Below are positions 46,563-54,751 of a stretch of 64,000 nt of DNA, in pieces (within the stretch, counting starts at the first letter, position 1; each line of letters opens with the position of its first letter). The notes under the pieces are model-generated. The model saw nothing but the letters and a program-made list of their open reading frames with translations, did no database searches and was not told the DNA's origin. The translations under genes were made by a program, and so were the position numbers. Source of the DNA: Chloroflexota bacterium (GTDB lineage Bacteria; Chloroflexota; Limnocylindria; Limnocylindrales; CSP1-4); assembly GCA_021783095.1 (NCBI GenBank), contig JAJXUG010000003.1, positions 1-64,000 of the forward strand. Direction: 5' to 3'.

Positions 46563-48278
46563 ATGGCGAACGTTGTCATCGATCCTGTCACCAGGATCGA
46601 GGGTCACCTCCGGATCGAGGCCCAGGTTGACGGGGGCAAGGTCTCGAAGGCATGGTCATCAGGGACCATGTTCCGGGGCATGGAGCTCATCCTCCAGGGC
46701 CGCGACCCCCGCGAGGCCTGGATCTGGGCGCAGCGCATCTGTGGCGTCTGCACCACTGTCCACGCGCACACCTCGGTGTACGCGGTGGAGAACGCGCTGG
46801 GCATCGAGATCCCGCCCAACGCCCGGCTGATCCGCAACCTGATCGCGGGCGCGCAGCACATCCAGGACCACGTCATCCACTTCTACCACCTGCACGCGCT
46901 CGACTGGGTGGACGTGACCGGCGCCCTCAAGGCAGACCCGGCCGCGACCGCCAAGCTCGCACAGTCGATCTCGACCTACGGCCGCAGCTCCGAGACGCAG
47001 TTCGCCGCCGTGAAGGCCCGCGTCCAGAAGCTCGTGGACTCGGGCCAGCTCAGCCTCATGGCGAGCGGCTACTGGGGCCACCCGGCCTACCTGCTGCCGC
47101 CCGAAGTCGACCTGCTCGCCGTGTCGCACTACCTCGACGCGCTCGAGTGGCAGCGCGAGGTCATCAAGATCCACTCGGTCCTCGGCGGCAAGAACCCGCA
47201 CCTGCAGACGTACCTCGTCGGCGGCATGGCGTCCGCCGTCGACCCCAACTCGCCCAACGTCATCAACTGGGAGCGGCTGGCGTTCATCCAGGAGCGCATC
47301 AAGATGATGCGTGCCTTCGTGACGGACGTGTACAAGCCGGACGTCCTCGCGATCGCACCGCTGTACAAGGACTGGTTCGGCATCGGCGCCGGGCACAAGA
47401 ACTACCTCTCGTACGGCGCCCTCCAGGACGGGCTCCAGAACGACCAGGCCAAGTTCGGGTTCCAGCGCGGCATCATCGCCAACGGCGACCTGACCAAGGT
47501 CCTGCCCTTCGACCAGCAGAAGGTCACCGAGGCGATCGCCCACTCCTACTACACCTACACGGGCAGCGACACGGCCCTCCACCCGTACGACGGCCAGACC
47601 AACCCCAAGTACACGGGCCCGACGCCGCCGTACGAGAGCCTCAACCTTGGCGACAGCGACCAGTACAGCTGGCTCAAGGCGCCGCGCTACGACGGCATGC
47701 CGATGGAGGTCGGTCCCCTGGCCCGGATGCTGGTCGCCTACGGCTCCGGCAACACCGCCGTCAAGGGGCTGGTCGATGGCGCGCTCCACGCACTGGGCGA
47801 CGTGCCCGCGGCCGCTCTGTTCTCGACCCTCGGCCGGGTCGCCGCCCGCATGCTCGAGACGGTCTACCTGCTCGACCTCATGGACGGCTGGCTCGCCCAG
47901 CTGATGACGAACATGGAGAACGGCGACCTCACGATCCACGACGGCTCGAAATGGGATCCCTCCACCTGGCCGGCCGAGGCCGAGGGCTGGGGCTTCCACG
48001 AGGCGCCGCGCGGGGCGCTCGGCCACTGGGTCAAGATCAAGGACCAGAAGATCGTCAACTACCAGGCGGTCGTCCCGTCCACGTGGAACGCCGGGCCCCG
48101 GGACGAGAAGGGCCAGACCGGGCCGTACGAGGCGTCCCTCGAGGGCACGCCGGTCGCGGATCCCACCAGGCCGCTCGAGCTGCTGCGGACGATCCACTCG
48201 TTCGACCCGTGCCTTGCGTGCGCGGTCCACGTGGTGGATGCCAAGGGGCAAGAGCGGGTGCGCGTGGAGGTGCGGTGA
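46563..48278 (+). CDS. [NiFe]-hydrogenase large subunit (group 1)
   Basis: A 571-residue catalytic subunit carrying the Ni-Fe(CN)2CO site. The N-terminal ligand pair is in RICGVCTTVHAHTSV (L1) and the C-terminal pair in DPCLACAVHV (L2), after which a 15-residue extension ending VRVEVR would be cut off by the maturation protease. The FRGMELILQGRDPREAW and MASGYWGHPAYLLPPEVD blocks match group 1 uptake enzymes. The subgroup (for example 1f, 1h or 1l) cannot be settled by eye. It lies 9 bp after the small subunit and overlaps the cytochrome b start by one base. Confidence 0.95.
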   Translation: MANVVIDPVTRIEGHLRIEAQVDGGKVSKAWSSGTMFRGMELILQGRDPREAWIWAQRICGVCTTVHAHTSVYAVENALGIEIPPNARLIRNLIAGAQHIQDHVIHFYHLHALDWVDVTGALKADPAATAKLAQSISTYGRSSETQFAAVKARVQKLVDSGQLSLMASGYWGHPAYLLPPEVDLLAVSHYLDALEWQREVIKIHSVLGGKNPHLQTYLVGGMASAVDPNSPNVINWERLAFIQERIKMMRAFVTDVYKPDVLAIAPLYKDWFGIGAGHKNYLSYGALQDGLQNDQAKFGFQRGIIANGDLTKVLPFDQQKVTEAIAHSYYTYTGSDTALHPYDGQTNPKYTGPTPPYESLNLGDSDQYSWLKAPRYDGMPMEVGPLARMLVAYGSGNTAVKGLVDGALHALGDVPAAALFSTLGRVAARMLETVYLLDLMDGWLAQLMTNMENGDLTIHDGSKWDPSTWPAEAEGWGFHEAPRGALGHWVKIKDQKIVNYQAVVPSTWNAGPRDEKGQTGPYEASLEGTPVADPTRPLELLRTIHSFDPCLACAVHVVDAKGQERVRVEVR

Positions 48279-49063
48279 TGGCCGCCGTCCAGGTCGTCGC
48301 CCGCGTCCCGGCCGACGACGAGACCATCGGCTCCGAGCCGATCTACGTCTGGGAGCTCCCCGTCCGCGTGACGCACTGGCTGATCGTCATCTCGATCATG
48401 GCGCTCGCGGCCACGGGGCTGTACATCCACGGACCGTATCTGGTGCCGTCGAGCCCGATCGAGGCGTCCTCGCGGATGGCCGACGTCAGGTTCTGGCACG
48501 AGATCTTCGCGATCGTGTTCAGCCTCTCGGTGGCTGTCCGGTTCTACTGGGGCTTCGTGGGCAACAGCTTCTCGAGCTGGCGCCAGATCATCCCCCACCG
48601 GCGCGAGCAGTTCTACTGGATGAAGGAGATGGCCCGGTACTACGCCGGCCTCCGGAAGCATCCCGTGCCCTACGCGGGGCACAACCACCTCGCGGGCCTG
48701 GCCTACACGATCCTGTCGGCGGGCCTGTTCGCGCAGGTGCTGTCGGGGCTGCTGCTGTTCGGCTGGATCATGCCCACCGGCCCGCTCCACCTGCTGTTCG
48801 GCTGGGGCAACTCGGTTCCCCTGGGCGGGATCCAGACCGTCCGGCTGCTGCACAACATCCTGACGTACCTGTTCCTCGCGTTCATGATCCACCACGTCTA
48901 CTCGGCGATCCTGATCGACATCGAGGAGCGCAATGGCGTGCTCTCGTCGATGTTCTCGGGCTACAAGAACATCCGGCTGGGGCGCACGGTCGAGGCGCTG
49001 GGCCTCGTCGGCCGGTCGCCGGAGGAGCAGGCTCGCGAGGGGGACGAGACCGCCGATGCATGA
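48278..49063 (+). CDS. Hydrogenase-linked cytochrome b (membrane anchor)
   Basis: A 261-residue di-haem cytochrome b of the HupC/Isp1 kind. It has four to five membrane helices with haem-ligand candidates in VRVTHWLIV, VRFWHEIF, GHNHLAGLAY and VRLLHNILT/MIHHVYS. The C-terminal EERNGVLSSMFSGYKNI block is the family signature. It passes electrons from hydrogen to the quinone pool. Its presence in the operon argues for a respiratory uptake role. It overlaps the large-subunit stop (TGATG) and overlaps hypA by 8 bp. Confidence 0.92.
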   Translation: MAAVQVVARVPADDETIGSEPIYVWELPVRVTHWLIVISIMALAATGLYIHGPYLVPSSPIEASSRMADVRFWHEIFAIVFSLSVAVRFYWGFVGNSFSSWRQIIPHRREQFYWMKEMARYYAGLRKHPVPYAGHNHLAGLAYTILSAGLFAQVLSGLLLFGWIMPTGPLHLLFGWGNSVPLGGIQTVRLLHNILTYLFLAFMIHHVYSAILIDIEERNGVLSSMFSGYKNIRLGRTVEALGLVGRSPEEQAREGDETADA

Positions 49064-49415
49064 AGCCGGGCTCCTCGCCGCCGCCATCGCCGATGCGCTG
49101 GCGGCGCCCGGGCCCGACGAGGCCGCGGGCCCCGGGGCGGCCGGGGCCCGTCGGCCGGTCGCCGTCGCGATCCGAGTCCTCGACCCGATCCACGTCGGCG
49201 TCGAATCCGCCCGCATGCACGCCGAGCTCGCGCTGCGGGCGCGGGGCCTCGAGGGCGTGCCGATCGAAGTCACCGCGGACCCCGTGGTGTGCCCGATGTG
49301 CGACGTGGCCAACGAGGTCCACGCCGACCACCCGTTCTGCGAGGCGTGCGGCTGGCCGCTGCCCGACCGGGGCGGCCACCAGGTCGAGGCGGTCGTCCGC
49401 TGGACAGCGGCGTGA
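49056..49415 (+). CDS. hypA: Hydrogenase nickel-insertion protein HypA
   Basis: A 119-residue HypA. The nickel-binding MHE start is exact (MHEAGLLAAAIADAL). The structural zinc site is two CxxC pairs, CPMC and CEAC. An unusual 15-residue Pro/Ala/Gly insert follows the first helix. It hands nickel, with HypB, to the large subunit. HypB, C, D, E and F are not in this window. ATG 49056 overlaps the cytochrome gene by 8 bp. Confidence 0.9.
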   Translation: MHEAGLLAAAIADALAAPGPDEAAGPGAAGARRPVAVAIRVLDPIHVGVESARMHAELALRARGLEGVPIEVTADPVVCPMCDVANEVHADHPFCEACGWPLPDRGGHQVEAVVRWTAA

Positions 49416-49455
49416 CGGGGGCTCGGATTCGTTCGGCGGCCCCTGCGGTGCTTGC

Positions 49456-49947
49456 GTGAGCGGCCGCTACGCGGTGCTCGGGCTGGGCAACCGGCTCGAG
49501 TCCGACGAGGCGCTCGGCGGGCTGGTCGTGGAGCGGTTGAGCGGCGACCCGTCCATCCTGGCCGGGCTGCCTGACGTCGACGCCGTGGAGCTCATCGACG
49601 GCGGCACCGTCGGCCTCGGGCTCATCCCGTACCTCACCGGGCTCGATGGCCTGGTGGTGGTGGACGTGATCGCGGCGGGCGAAGCCCCGGGCACGCTGCT
49701 CGACCTCGAGGGCGAGTCGCTCATCCGCAAGGACATCGTCATGAGCGTCCACGACCTCGGCGCGGGCGAGCTGCTCGGCGCGCTGCACGTCATGGACGCC
49801 TGGCCGCGGCGCGTGCGCGTCGTGGGGCTCGAGCCGCTGGCGATCGAGCTGGGGCTTGAGCTCACGCCGCCCGTGGCGGCTGGCGTGCCCGGGCTCCTCG
49901 ACCGCATCGTCGAGCACCTGGGCACCTGGCAGCGCGAGGACCTGTAG
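49456..49947 (+). CDS. Hydrogenase maturation protease (HyaD/HycI family)
   Basis: A 163-residue nickel-dependent endopeptidase that trims the large-subunit C-terminus after nickel insertion. Motif GLGNRLESDEALGG carries the metal-binding Glu and Asp, VVDVIAAG the next Asp, and MSVHDLGAGELL the His. The start is GTG 49456, 40 bp after hypA. It is the last gene of the hydrogenase operon, and its 3' end abuts a truncated minus-strand gene. Confidence 0.9.
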   Translation: MSGRYAVLGLGNRLESDEALGGLVVERLSGDPSILAGLPDVDAVELIDGGTVGLGLIPYLTGLDGLVVVDVIAAGEAPGTLLDLEGESLIRKDIVMSVHDLGAGELLGALHVMDAWPRRVRVVGLEPLAIELGLELTPPVAAGVPGLLDRIVEHLGTWQREDL

Positions 49948-50090
49948 TCCGCTGACGGCGTGCCCGTGGCCTCCCGCGCCTCGACGGCGTCGGCGACGAG
50001 CGCTCGGATCTCGGGCGCCAACTCGTCGCGCTGGCGGGCTGGGACAGCGCGCAGCACGGCCCACACATAGGGGTCGGTCAGGGGTGTCAT
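49948..50090 (-). pseudogene. Truncated HAAS/permease-prefix gene
   Basis: The frame opens with TDPYVWAVLRAVPARQRDEL, then APEIRALVADAVEAREATGT. This is the start of the helical HAAS-type domain commonly found right after PadR genes, before a membrane part. It overlaps the padR stop by 4 bp (ATGA) in the usual arrangement. After about 43 residues similarity ends exactly where the hydrogenase maturation protease begins on the other strand; the rest of the open frame is its antisense shadow. I infer loss of the remainder by rearrangement. Confidence 0.6.
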
Positions 50091-50431
50091 CGGGTTCGGC
50101 CTCCTTGGCCAAGGCTGCGGACCGCAGCGTCGATCCGCCCCCAGTCGGCGAGCAGCCCTGCGGCGAGGCGCTCGCCGTCCGGGCTGGTCCGGTAGAACTT
50201 CCGGGGCCGCGTCTCCTGGGTGTTCCACTCGCTCACGAGCATTCCCTGGCCCTCCAGGCGACGCAGGAGCGGGTACAGGGTGTTCGCGTCGACGGTGAAG
50301 CCCCGGTCGCGCAGCTGCTCCATGAGGGCGTAGCCGTACCCGGGCTCATGCAGCAGGAGCAGGCAGGCAAGGACCACGGTGCCGCGTCGCAGCTCCTGCT
50401 GGCTGCCGCTGAGGATCTCGTCGAAGCTCAT
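50087..50431 (-). CDS. PadR family transcriptional repressor
   Basis: A 114-residue winged-helix regulator: LRRGTVVLACLLLLHEPGYG, YALMEQLRDRGFTVDANTLY, PLLRRLEGQGMLVSEW and RPRKFYRTSPDGERL. The start MSFDEILSG at 50431 lies 7 nt after the -10 box. It normally represses itself and a downstream membrane protein; that partner is truncated here. The ligand is unknown. Confidence 0.92.
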   Translation of the reverse strand: MSFDEILSGSQQELRRGTVVLACLLLLHEPGYGYALMEQLRDRGFTVDANTLYPLLRRLEGQGMLVSEWNTQETRPRKFYRTSPDGERLAAGLLADWGRIDAAVRSLGQGGRTR

Positions 50432-50438
50432 GTCTCGC

Positions 50439-50467
50439 ACGATAGTGTGCAGCACACACTATGTCAC
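50439..50467 (-). promoter_or_regulatory. padR promoter with an operator in the spacer
   Basis: On the minus strand GTGACA (50467-50462), 17 bases, then TATCGT (50444-50439), and 7 bases later the ATG. A perfect inverted repeat, ATAGTGTG (50442-50449) and CACACTAT (50455-50462), fills the spacer and overlaps the -10. This suits autorepression by the PadR product and a leaderless message. Confidence 0.65.
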
Positions 50468-50549
50468 ACTGACACCGCTGGGCGTGTCGATACGCCCGCC
50501 GCGCCCACCGCGTGACCAGCGGCGCGTTCCCGACCCCGGCTCGGGGCCA

Positions 50550-50555
50550 TACACT
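50550..50555 (+). promoter_or_regulatory. -10 box for tmk (leaderless)
   Basis: TACACT, six bases (cggggc), then GTG at 50562; no ribosome site. Confidence 0.55.
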
Positions 50556-50561
50556 CGGGGC

Positions 50562-51224
50562 GTGGTCACTCCGTCATCGCCGCCGCGCGGACCGTTCATC
50601 ACCATCGAGGGGCCTGACGGCTCGGGCAAGTCCAGCCTGCTGCCGCGGCTTGCGGCGACGCTGCGCGCCCGTGGGCTGGAGGTCGTGACGACGCGCGAGC
50701 CCGGGAGCACGCCGCTTGGCGAGCGGATCCGCTCGATCGTGCTCGACACCGAGCCCAAGATCGACCGCACCGGTCGCGCCGACGCGCTGCTGTTCGCCGC
50801 CGCCCGGACGCAGCACGTGGACGAGGTGATCCGTCCGGCGATCGCCCGTGGGGCCATCGTCCTGTGCGACCGCTACGCGGACTCCTCGATGGCCTACCAG
50901 GGCGCCGGCTCGGAGATCCCGTTGGCCGAGATCCGCGCGCTCCAGCAGTTCGCGACCGGCGGGCTGTGGCCGGACCTGACGATCCTGCTGGACCTTCCCG
51001 TCGAGGTGGGTCTGGCGCGCAAGGGCGACGAGATCACGCGCTTCGAGGCGTATCACGACCGCGCCTACCACGAGCGGGTGCGAGCGGCGTTCCTGGGGTT
51101 CGCGGCCGAGGAGCCGGGCCGCTACGCCATCGTCGATGCGACCGCGGGTCCCGACGCGGTGCTCGAGGCCGCGGAGGCCGCCCTGGGACGACTGGGGGCT
51201 CGCTGGCCGGAGCTGCGTCGCTAA
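50562..51224 (+). CDS. tmk: Thymidylate kinase
   Basis: A 220-residue dTMP kinase. The P-loop is EGPDGSGKSSLL; the substrate-binding TTREPGSTPLGERIRSIVL and the DRYADSSMAYQGAGS (DR-Y/H motif) are intact. It makes dTDP for DNA synthesis. The start is GTG 50562. The darA gene, a common neighbour of tmk in Firmicutes, lies 1.6 kb downstream beyond a GGDEF gene on the opposite strand. Confidence 0.95.
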   Translation: MVTPSSPPRGPFITIEGPDGSGKSSLLPRLAATLRARGLEVVTTREPGSTPLGERIRSIVLDTEPKIDRTGRADALLFAAARTQHVDEVIRPAIARGAIVLCDRYADSSMAYQGAGSEIPLAEIRALQQFATGGLWPDLTILLDLPVEVGLARKGDEITRFEAYHDRAYHERVRAAFLGFAAEEPGRYAIVDATAGPDAVLEAAEAALGRLGARWPELRR

Positions 51225-51598
51225 GGACGCGGCTTGCCGCTGCCGGCGGAAACGCTTCGTCGGGAGGCTGCGGGCGTCGGTGCGCACCTCCGCCGGCCCG
51301 CTGCCCGGCCCTCGCGCGCGTCCGCCCGGCTGCTGCCCGCCCGGCGGGCGTAAGGGCAGCCGCCACTGCAGAATGCTCGGCTGGTGGGCAGCACGACGCT
51401 CCGTTCGTGCGAGGTCGGCCCCTCACTGCCCTGCCAGCGGGCATCGCGCACGCACACCGGTCGGAGTGCCCGCTGGGCGGCCACGCGCCACGGCGGGTCG
51501 GCTCGCGGGGGCTGCATCAGGGGGGCGAACCCGCGCGGGTATCTCGGAGGGAGGCTGGCGCTGCTGGCCCCGCCCCTTGAGCCCTCGGTGTCGGCCGA
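51225..51598. other. Intergenic region with a 10-bp inverted repeat
   Basis: No gene is supported between the convergent tmk and GGDEF genes. CCAGCGGGCA (51434-51443) pairs exactly with TGCCCGCTGG (51467-51476) across 23 bases, and a smaller GCACGA...TCGTGC hairpin lies just upstream. These may serve as transcript ends. Confidence 0.45.
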
Positions 51599-52621
51599 CT
51601 AGGAGGCCGCGCCCTCCGCCTCGGCGATCGACGACGGGCTCGCCACGCCGTCGAGCGCCGACCGCGCCGCGGTGAGCAGCGTGTCCGCATCGGTGCCGTC
51701 GGCCGGGAAGCGTGCGACGCCGGCGCTCACCGAGACCGCGTAGCCCTCGACCGGGTCGAGCTTCGTGATGCCGTCCATGATCCGCTTCGCCACCGTCACG
51801 CCAGCAGAGCCAGGCGCGACCAGCACGAACTCGTCGGCGCCCACGCGCCCGATCGTGTCCACGAGGCGCACGCTCTCGGCCAGGATCGACGCCACCTGGC
51901 GCAGGACCAGATCGCCCGCTCGCGAGCCCGCATCGGCGTTCAGGCGCTTGAAGTCGTCCACGTCGAACACGGCGACCGACACGTCGCTCCCCTGGCGCTG
52001 CGCCCGCGCGACCTCGAGCTCGAGCACGCGGCGCACGGTGCGGGCGTTGGCGAGGCCGGTCAGGGCATCGGTGTGGGAAACGCGCTCATACCACTCGGCG
52101 CGCTCCGTGACGAGCGAGGAGAGCCGGAACATCGCCAGGGCCGTGGCAGCAAGGTCGGCGATCCCGACCAGCAGCGTCTCCTCGGTGGTGCTCACGACGT
52201 GCTCGCCGGTCCAGCCCAGCGTCAGGACGCCGACGCAGTCCTCGACGCCGCCGCCGGACGCCACGACGAGCGGCAGGTCCACGCCGGTCCACGACGCCCC
52301 GTCTGGCCCCGTGACCGCACGGCCCAGCGTGCCGGTGCGGTCAAGCGCTGCCACGGCGATCGGGTGGTCGGGGTTGCCGGCGACCTCGGCCGCGAACGTC
52401 ACCACTCGGTCGTCCGCCATGCCCAGCGTCATCAGCAGCTCGACACCCTCGCGCTCGGGATCCTGCCCGAAGACCGCAGCGACCGTGGCCCCCGTGGCGG
52501 CCACTCCGGCCTCCACGATCACGGCCAGCGCGGTGTCCAGGTCCACGGCTCGGGCGAGCGCGGCGGCTCCCGTCGAGAGGACGCCGAGCGATCCGGTGGC
52601 GACGCCGGGAGTGTCGGACAC
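51599..52621 (-). CDS. GAF-GGDEF protein (probable diguanylate cyclase)
   Basis: A 340-residue cytosolic protein. Residues about 10-165 look like a GAF sensor (LSTGAAALARAVDLDTALAV, GVEDCVGVLTLGWTGEHV). Residues 175-330 are a GGDEF domain (SHTDALTGLANARTVRRVLE, VAVFDVDDFKRLNADAG). The active loop reads GADEF instead of GGDEF. An inhibitory-site RLVD lies five residues before it. The Asp metal ligand in VFDVDDFK is present, so c-di-GMP synthesis is plausible but not certain. The start is GTG 52621. Confidence 0.85.
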   Translation of the reverse strand: MSDTPGVATGSLGVLSTGAAALARAVDLDTALAVIVEAGVAATGATVAAVFGQDPEREGVELLMTLGMADDRVVTFAAEVAGNPDHPIAVAALDRTGTLGRAVTGPDGASWTGVDLPLVVASGGGVEDCVGVLTLGWTGEHVVSTTEETLLVGIADLAATALAMFRLSSLVTERAEWYERVSHTDALTGLANARTVRRVLELEVARAQRQGSDVSVAVFDVDDFKRLNADAGSRAGDLVLRQVASILAESVRLVDTIGRVGADEFVLVAPGSAGVTVAKRIMDGITKLDPVEGYAVSVSAGVARFPADGTDADTLLTAARSALDGVASPSSIAEAEGAAS

Positions 52622-52778
52622 GAGACCCCTCCGTGTGTGCTCGGGTAGCGGGCCGCTTCCCCCGCCGGACGGCCTCCTCGCGCGCGCCCGTGCGTGCCAG
52701 TGGCGGGGCGCCATCCTACACCCACCCCCGACCCGGGCCGCATCGCCGTTCGTGCACGTGGCGAGGCGCGCGGTCGGC

Positions 52779-52784
52779 TAGACT
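52779..52784 (+). promoter_or_regulatory. -10 box for darA (leaderless)
   Basis: TAGACT, six bases (ccgccc), then GTG at 52791. Confidence 0.55.
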
Positions 52785-52790
52785 CCGCCC

Positions 52791-53120
52791 GTGAAGCTCG
52801 TCGTCGCCATCGTGCACAACGAAGACGCAGGGGCGCTCGTGGACGCGCTCCTCGCCCGGGAGTACCGCGCCACGCGCCTCCACTCGTCGGGCGGGTTCCT
52901 CAAGCAGTCGAACACGACGGTCATGGTGGGCGTCGACGACGAGCAGGTCGACCTCGTCCTCGGTCTCGTCAACGAGACCTGCCACCCGCGCACCCAGATC
53001 GTCAACCCGATGCCGCCGATCATGGAGCCGGGCGAGTTCTTCATGCCCTACCCGCTCGAGGTCGAGGTGGGCGGGGCCACGGTCTTCGTCCTCCCCGTGG
53101 AGCGCTTCGAACGCCTGTGA
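52791..53120 (+). CDS. darA: Cyclic-di-AMP receptor, DarA/PstA (PII-like)
   Basis: A 109-residue protein of the DarA/PstA/YaaQ family: VVAIVHNEDAGALVDALLAR, then the nucleotide-binding HSSGGFLKQSNTTVMVGVDD and PLEVEVGGATVFVLPVERF. In Firmicutes such proteins bind c-di-AMP as trimers; the downstream target is unknown. The neighbourhood with tmk is conserved in other phyla. The next gene overlaps it by 4 bp. Confidence 0.92.
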   Translation: MKLVVAIVHNEDAGALVDALLAREYRATRLHSSGGFLKQSNTTVMVGVDDEQVDLVLGLVNETCHPRTQIVNPMPPIMEPGEFFMPYPLEVEVGGATVFVLPVERFERL

Positions 53121-54046
53121 ACCGACTGCTGCGCAGGCTTCTGCTCTGGTGCGCCCGGAACGACTGGATGCGCGAGCACCTGCCCAACCTGCCGTTCATG
53201 AAGCGGGCCGTCCACCGGTTCATGCCAGGCGACACCATCGATGACGCCCTCGGCGCGGCCGTCACGCTCCAAGTGCTCGACATCGCGACGATCTACACCA
53301 AGCTCGGCGAGGCGCTCACCGAGCTGCCGCAGGCGCAGGAGGTGGCCGACCACTACCTCGAGCTGCTGAGCCGGATCAAGAGCTCCGAGATCGACGGCGA
53401 GATCAGCGTCAAGCCCACGCAGCTGGGCCTCGACCTCGACGAGGACGCCTGCTTCGCGCACCTGCGGACGCTTGCCGCCGCCGCGGAGGCGCAGGGCTCG
53501 TACCTGTGGATCGACATGGAGGACAGTGCCTACGTCGACCGGACTTTGGACCTGTTCCAGCGGCTCCGCGCCACGCACCCGCGGACCGGCGTGTGCCTCC
53601 AGGCCTATCTGCGCCGCACGGCGAAGGACGTCGAGCGGCTGCTGCCGATCAACCCCGCTATCCGCCTGGTGAAGGGCGCCTACGACGAGCCCAAGGCGAT
53701 CGCCTTCCAGGACCGGGGCGAGGTCGACGCGAACTACCTGGGCATCGCGGTGACGCTGCTGCGCGAGTCCCGAACCCGGCCGCTTCGGATCGGCCTGGGC
53801 ACGCACGATGTCGAGCTCGTCCAGCAGATCGCGACCCACGCGGGCGCCGCCGGGATCCCGAAGGAGGCGTTCGAGGTGCAGATGCTGTACGGCATCCGGG
53901 CGAAGGAGCAGCGGGCGCTGGTCCGGGCCGGGTTCCGCGTCCAAGTGCTGATCGCGTATGGCCCGGCCTGGTACCGCTGGTACATGCGGCGCCTGGCGGA
54001 GCGGCCCGCGAACGTCCTGTTCGCGCTGCGGCAGCTGCTGCCGTAG
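53117..54046 (+). CDS. Proline dehydrogenase (monofunctional PRODH)
   Basis: A 309-residue FAD-dependent beta/alpha barrel that oxidises proline to pyrroline-5-carboxylate and feeds electrons to quinone. It has SVKPTQLGLDLDED, WIDMEDSAYVDRTLDLF, CLQAYLRRTAKD, RLVKGAYDEPK, EVQMLYGIR and the C-terminal WYRWYMRRLAERPANV (flavin/substrate-binding RR). The GTG start overlaps the darA stop by 4 bp. The P5C dehydrogenase gene is not in this window. Confidence 0.93.
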   Translation: MNRLLRRLLLWCARNDWMREHLPNLPFMKRAVHRFMPGDTIDDALGAAVTLQVLDIATIYTKLGEALTELPQAQEVADHYLELLSRIKSSEIDGEISVKPTQLGLDLDEDACFAHLRTLAAAAEAQGSYLWIDMEDSAYVDRTLDLFQRLRATHPRTGVCLQAYLRRTAKDVERLLPINPAIRLVKGAYDEPKAIAFQDRGEVDANYLGIAVTLLRESRTRPLRIGLGTHDVELVQQIATHAGAAGIPKEAFEVQMLYGIRAKEQRALVRAGFRVQVLIAYGPAWYRWYMRRLAERPANVLFALRQLLP

Positions 54047-54159
54047 GGCACCAGCGGTCGGGCCCGTCCCAGCCCCGTGACCGCCCGAGCGGCGGGACGC
54101 AGCACAGGTGCGGCAGCGTACGGCGAACGCGCACTTCCGCGCGCCGCGGCTCGTCCCAC

Positions 54160-54165
54160 TACCCT
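54160..54165 (+). promoter_or_regulatory. -10 box for the DinB-like gene (leaderless)
   Basis: TACCCT, seven bases, then GTG at 54173. Confidence 0.5.
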
Positions 54166-54172
54166 TGCGGTC

Positions 54173-54751
54173 GTGACCTCCCGGTTCGAACTCCTGGCTG
54201 ACACCGCCCCGGACGTCATCGGGGCATGGAACGGCATCGCCGCCGGCCGTCTCATCGAGGCCCGGCGCGAGGTCCGGCGACGGGCCGGCGCGGGGTCGGC
54301 TGTGCGCATCGCCGAGCAGCTGGGAGCCGTTGCCGAAGCCCTGGCCTCTGTGATTGCGTCCCTGCCCGAGGCTGCGTACGCGATGCCCGGGGGTGAGTCC
54401 GACTGGAACGTCCCCCAGGCGCTCGGCCACACCGCCGATGCCCGAGCGCAGCTGGCACTCGCCGCGTCGCTCGCGGCCGCGGGACGCTGGCCCGCCGATG
54501 TGCCGGCTGTCGTGCCCGGGGTGCCCGGCGACGGCGCGGCCGGCCGCGTGGCGCTCCTGCGCCGGATCGCGCTCAGCCAGCGGATCATCGAGCGGTCGGT
54601 CCGGGCGATCGCCGGCCGCGAGACCGACGCCTGCCCGCTCGTGCACCCGCTCGTCGGGCGGCTTCGCTGCGGCGAGTGGCTGCTGTTCGCGGGCGTCCAC
54701 GACCTGATGCACCTCGAGCAGCTCGAGGCCCTGGAGGCAACCCTGCGATGA
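54173..54751 (+). CDS. DinB-like four-helix metal-binding protein
   Basis: A 192-residue helical protein of the DinB/YfiT superfamily. The expected metal His are in QALGHTADARAQL and in GVHDLMHLEQLEAL near the C-terminus. Family members are thiol transferases acting on mycothiol, bacillithiol or unknown thiols. Which thiol this organism uses is not shown. The NUDIX gene overlaps it by 4 bp. Confidence 0.8.
   Translation: MTSRFELLADTAPDVIGAWNGIAAGRLIEARREVRRRAGAGSAVRIAEQLGAVAEALASVIASLPEAAYAMPGGESDWNVPQALGHTADARAQLALAASLAAAGRWPADVPAVVPGVPGDGAAGRVALLRRIALSQRIIERSVRAIAGRETDACPLVHPLVGRLRCGEWLLFAGVHDLMHLEQLEALEATLR

Noticed and set aside
49467-50090. Full-length permease on the minus strand opposite the maturation protease
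   Set aside because: Only the first 43 codons resemble the family; the rest is antisense to a well-supported protease gene.
51599-52621. Inactive cyclase because the loop reads GADEF
   Set aside because: The metal-binding Asp residues and inhibitory site remain, and single changes at the second Gly can be tolerated, so inactivity is not shown.
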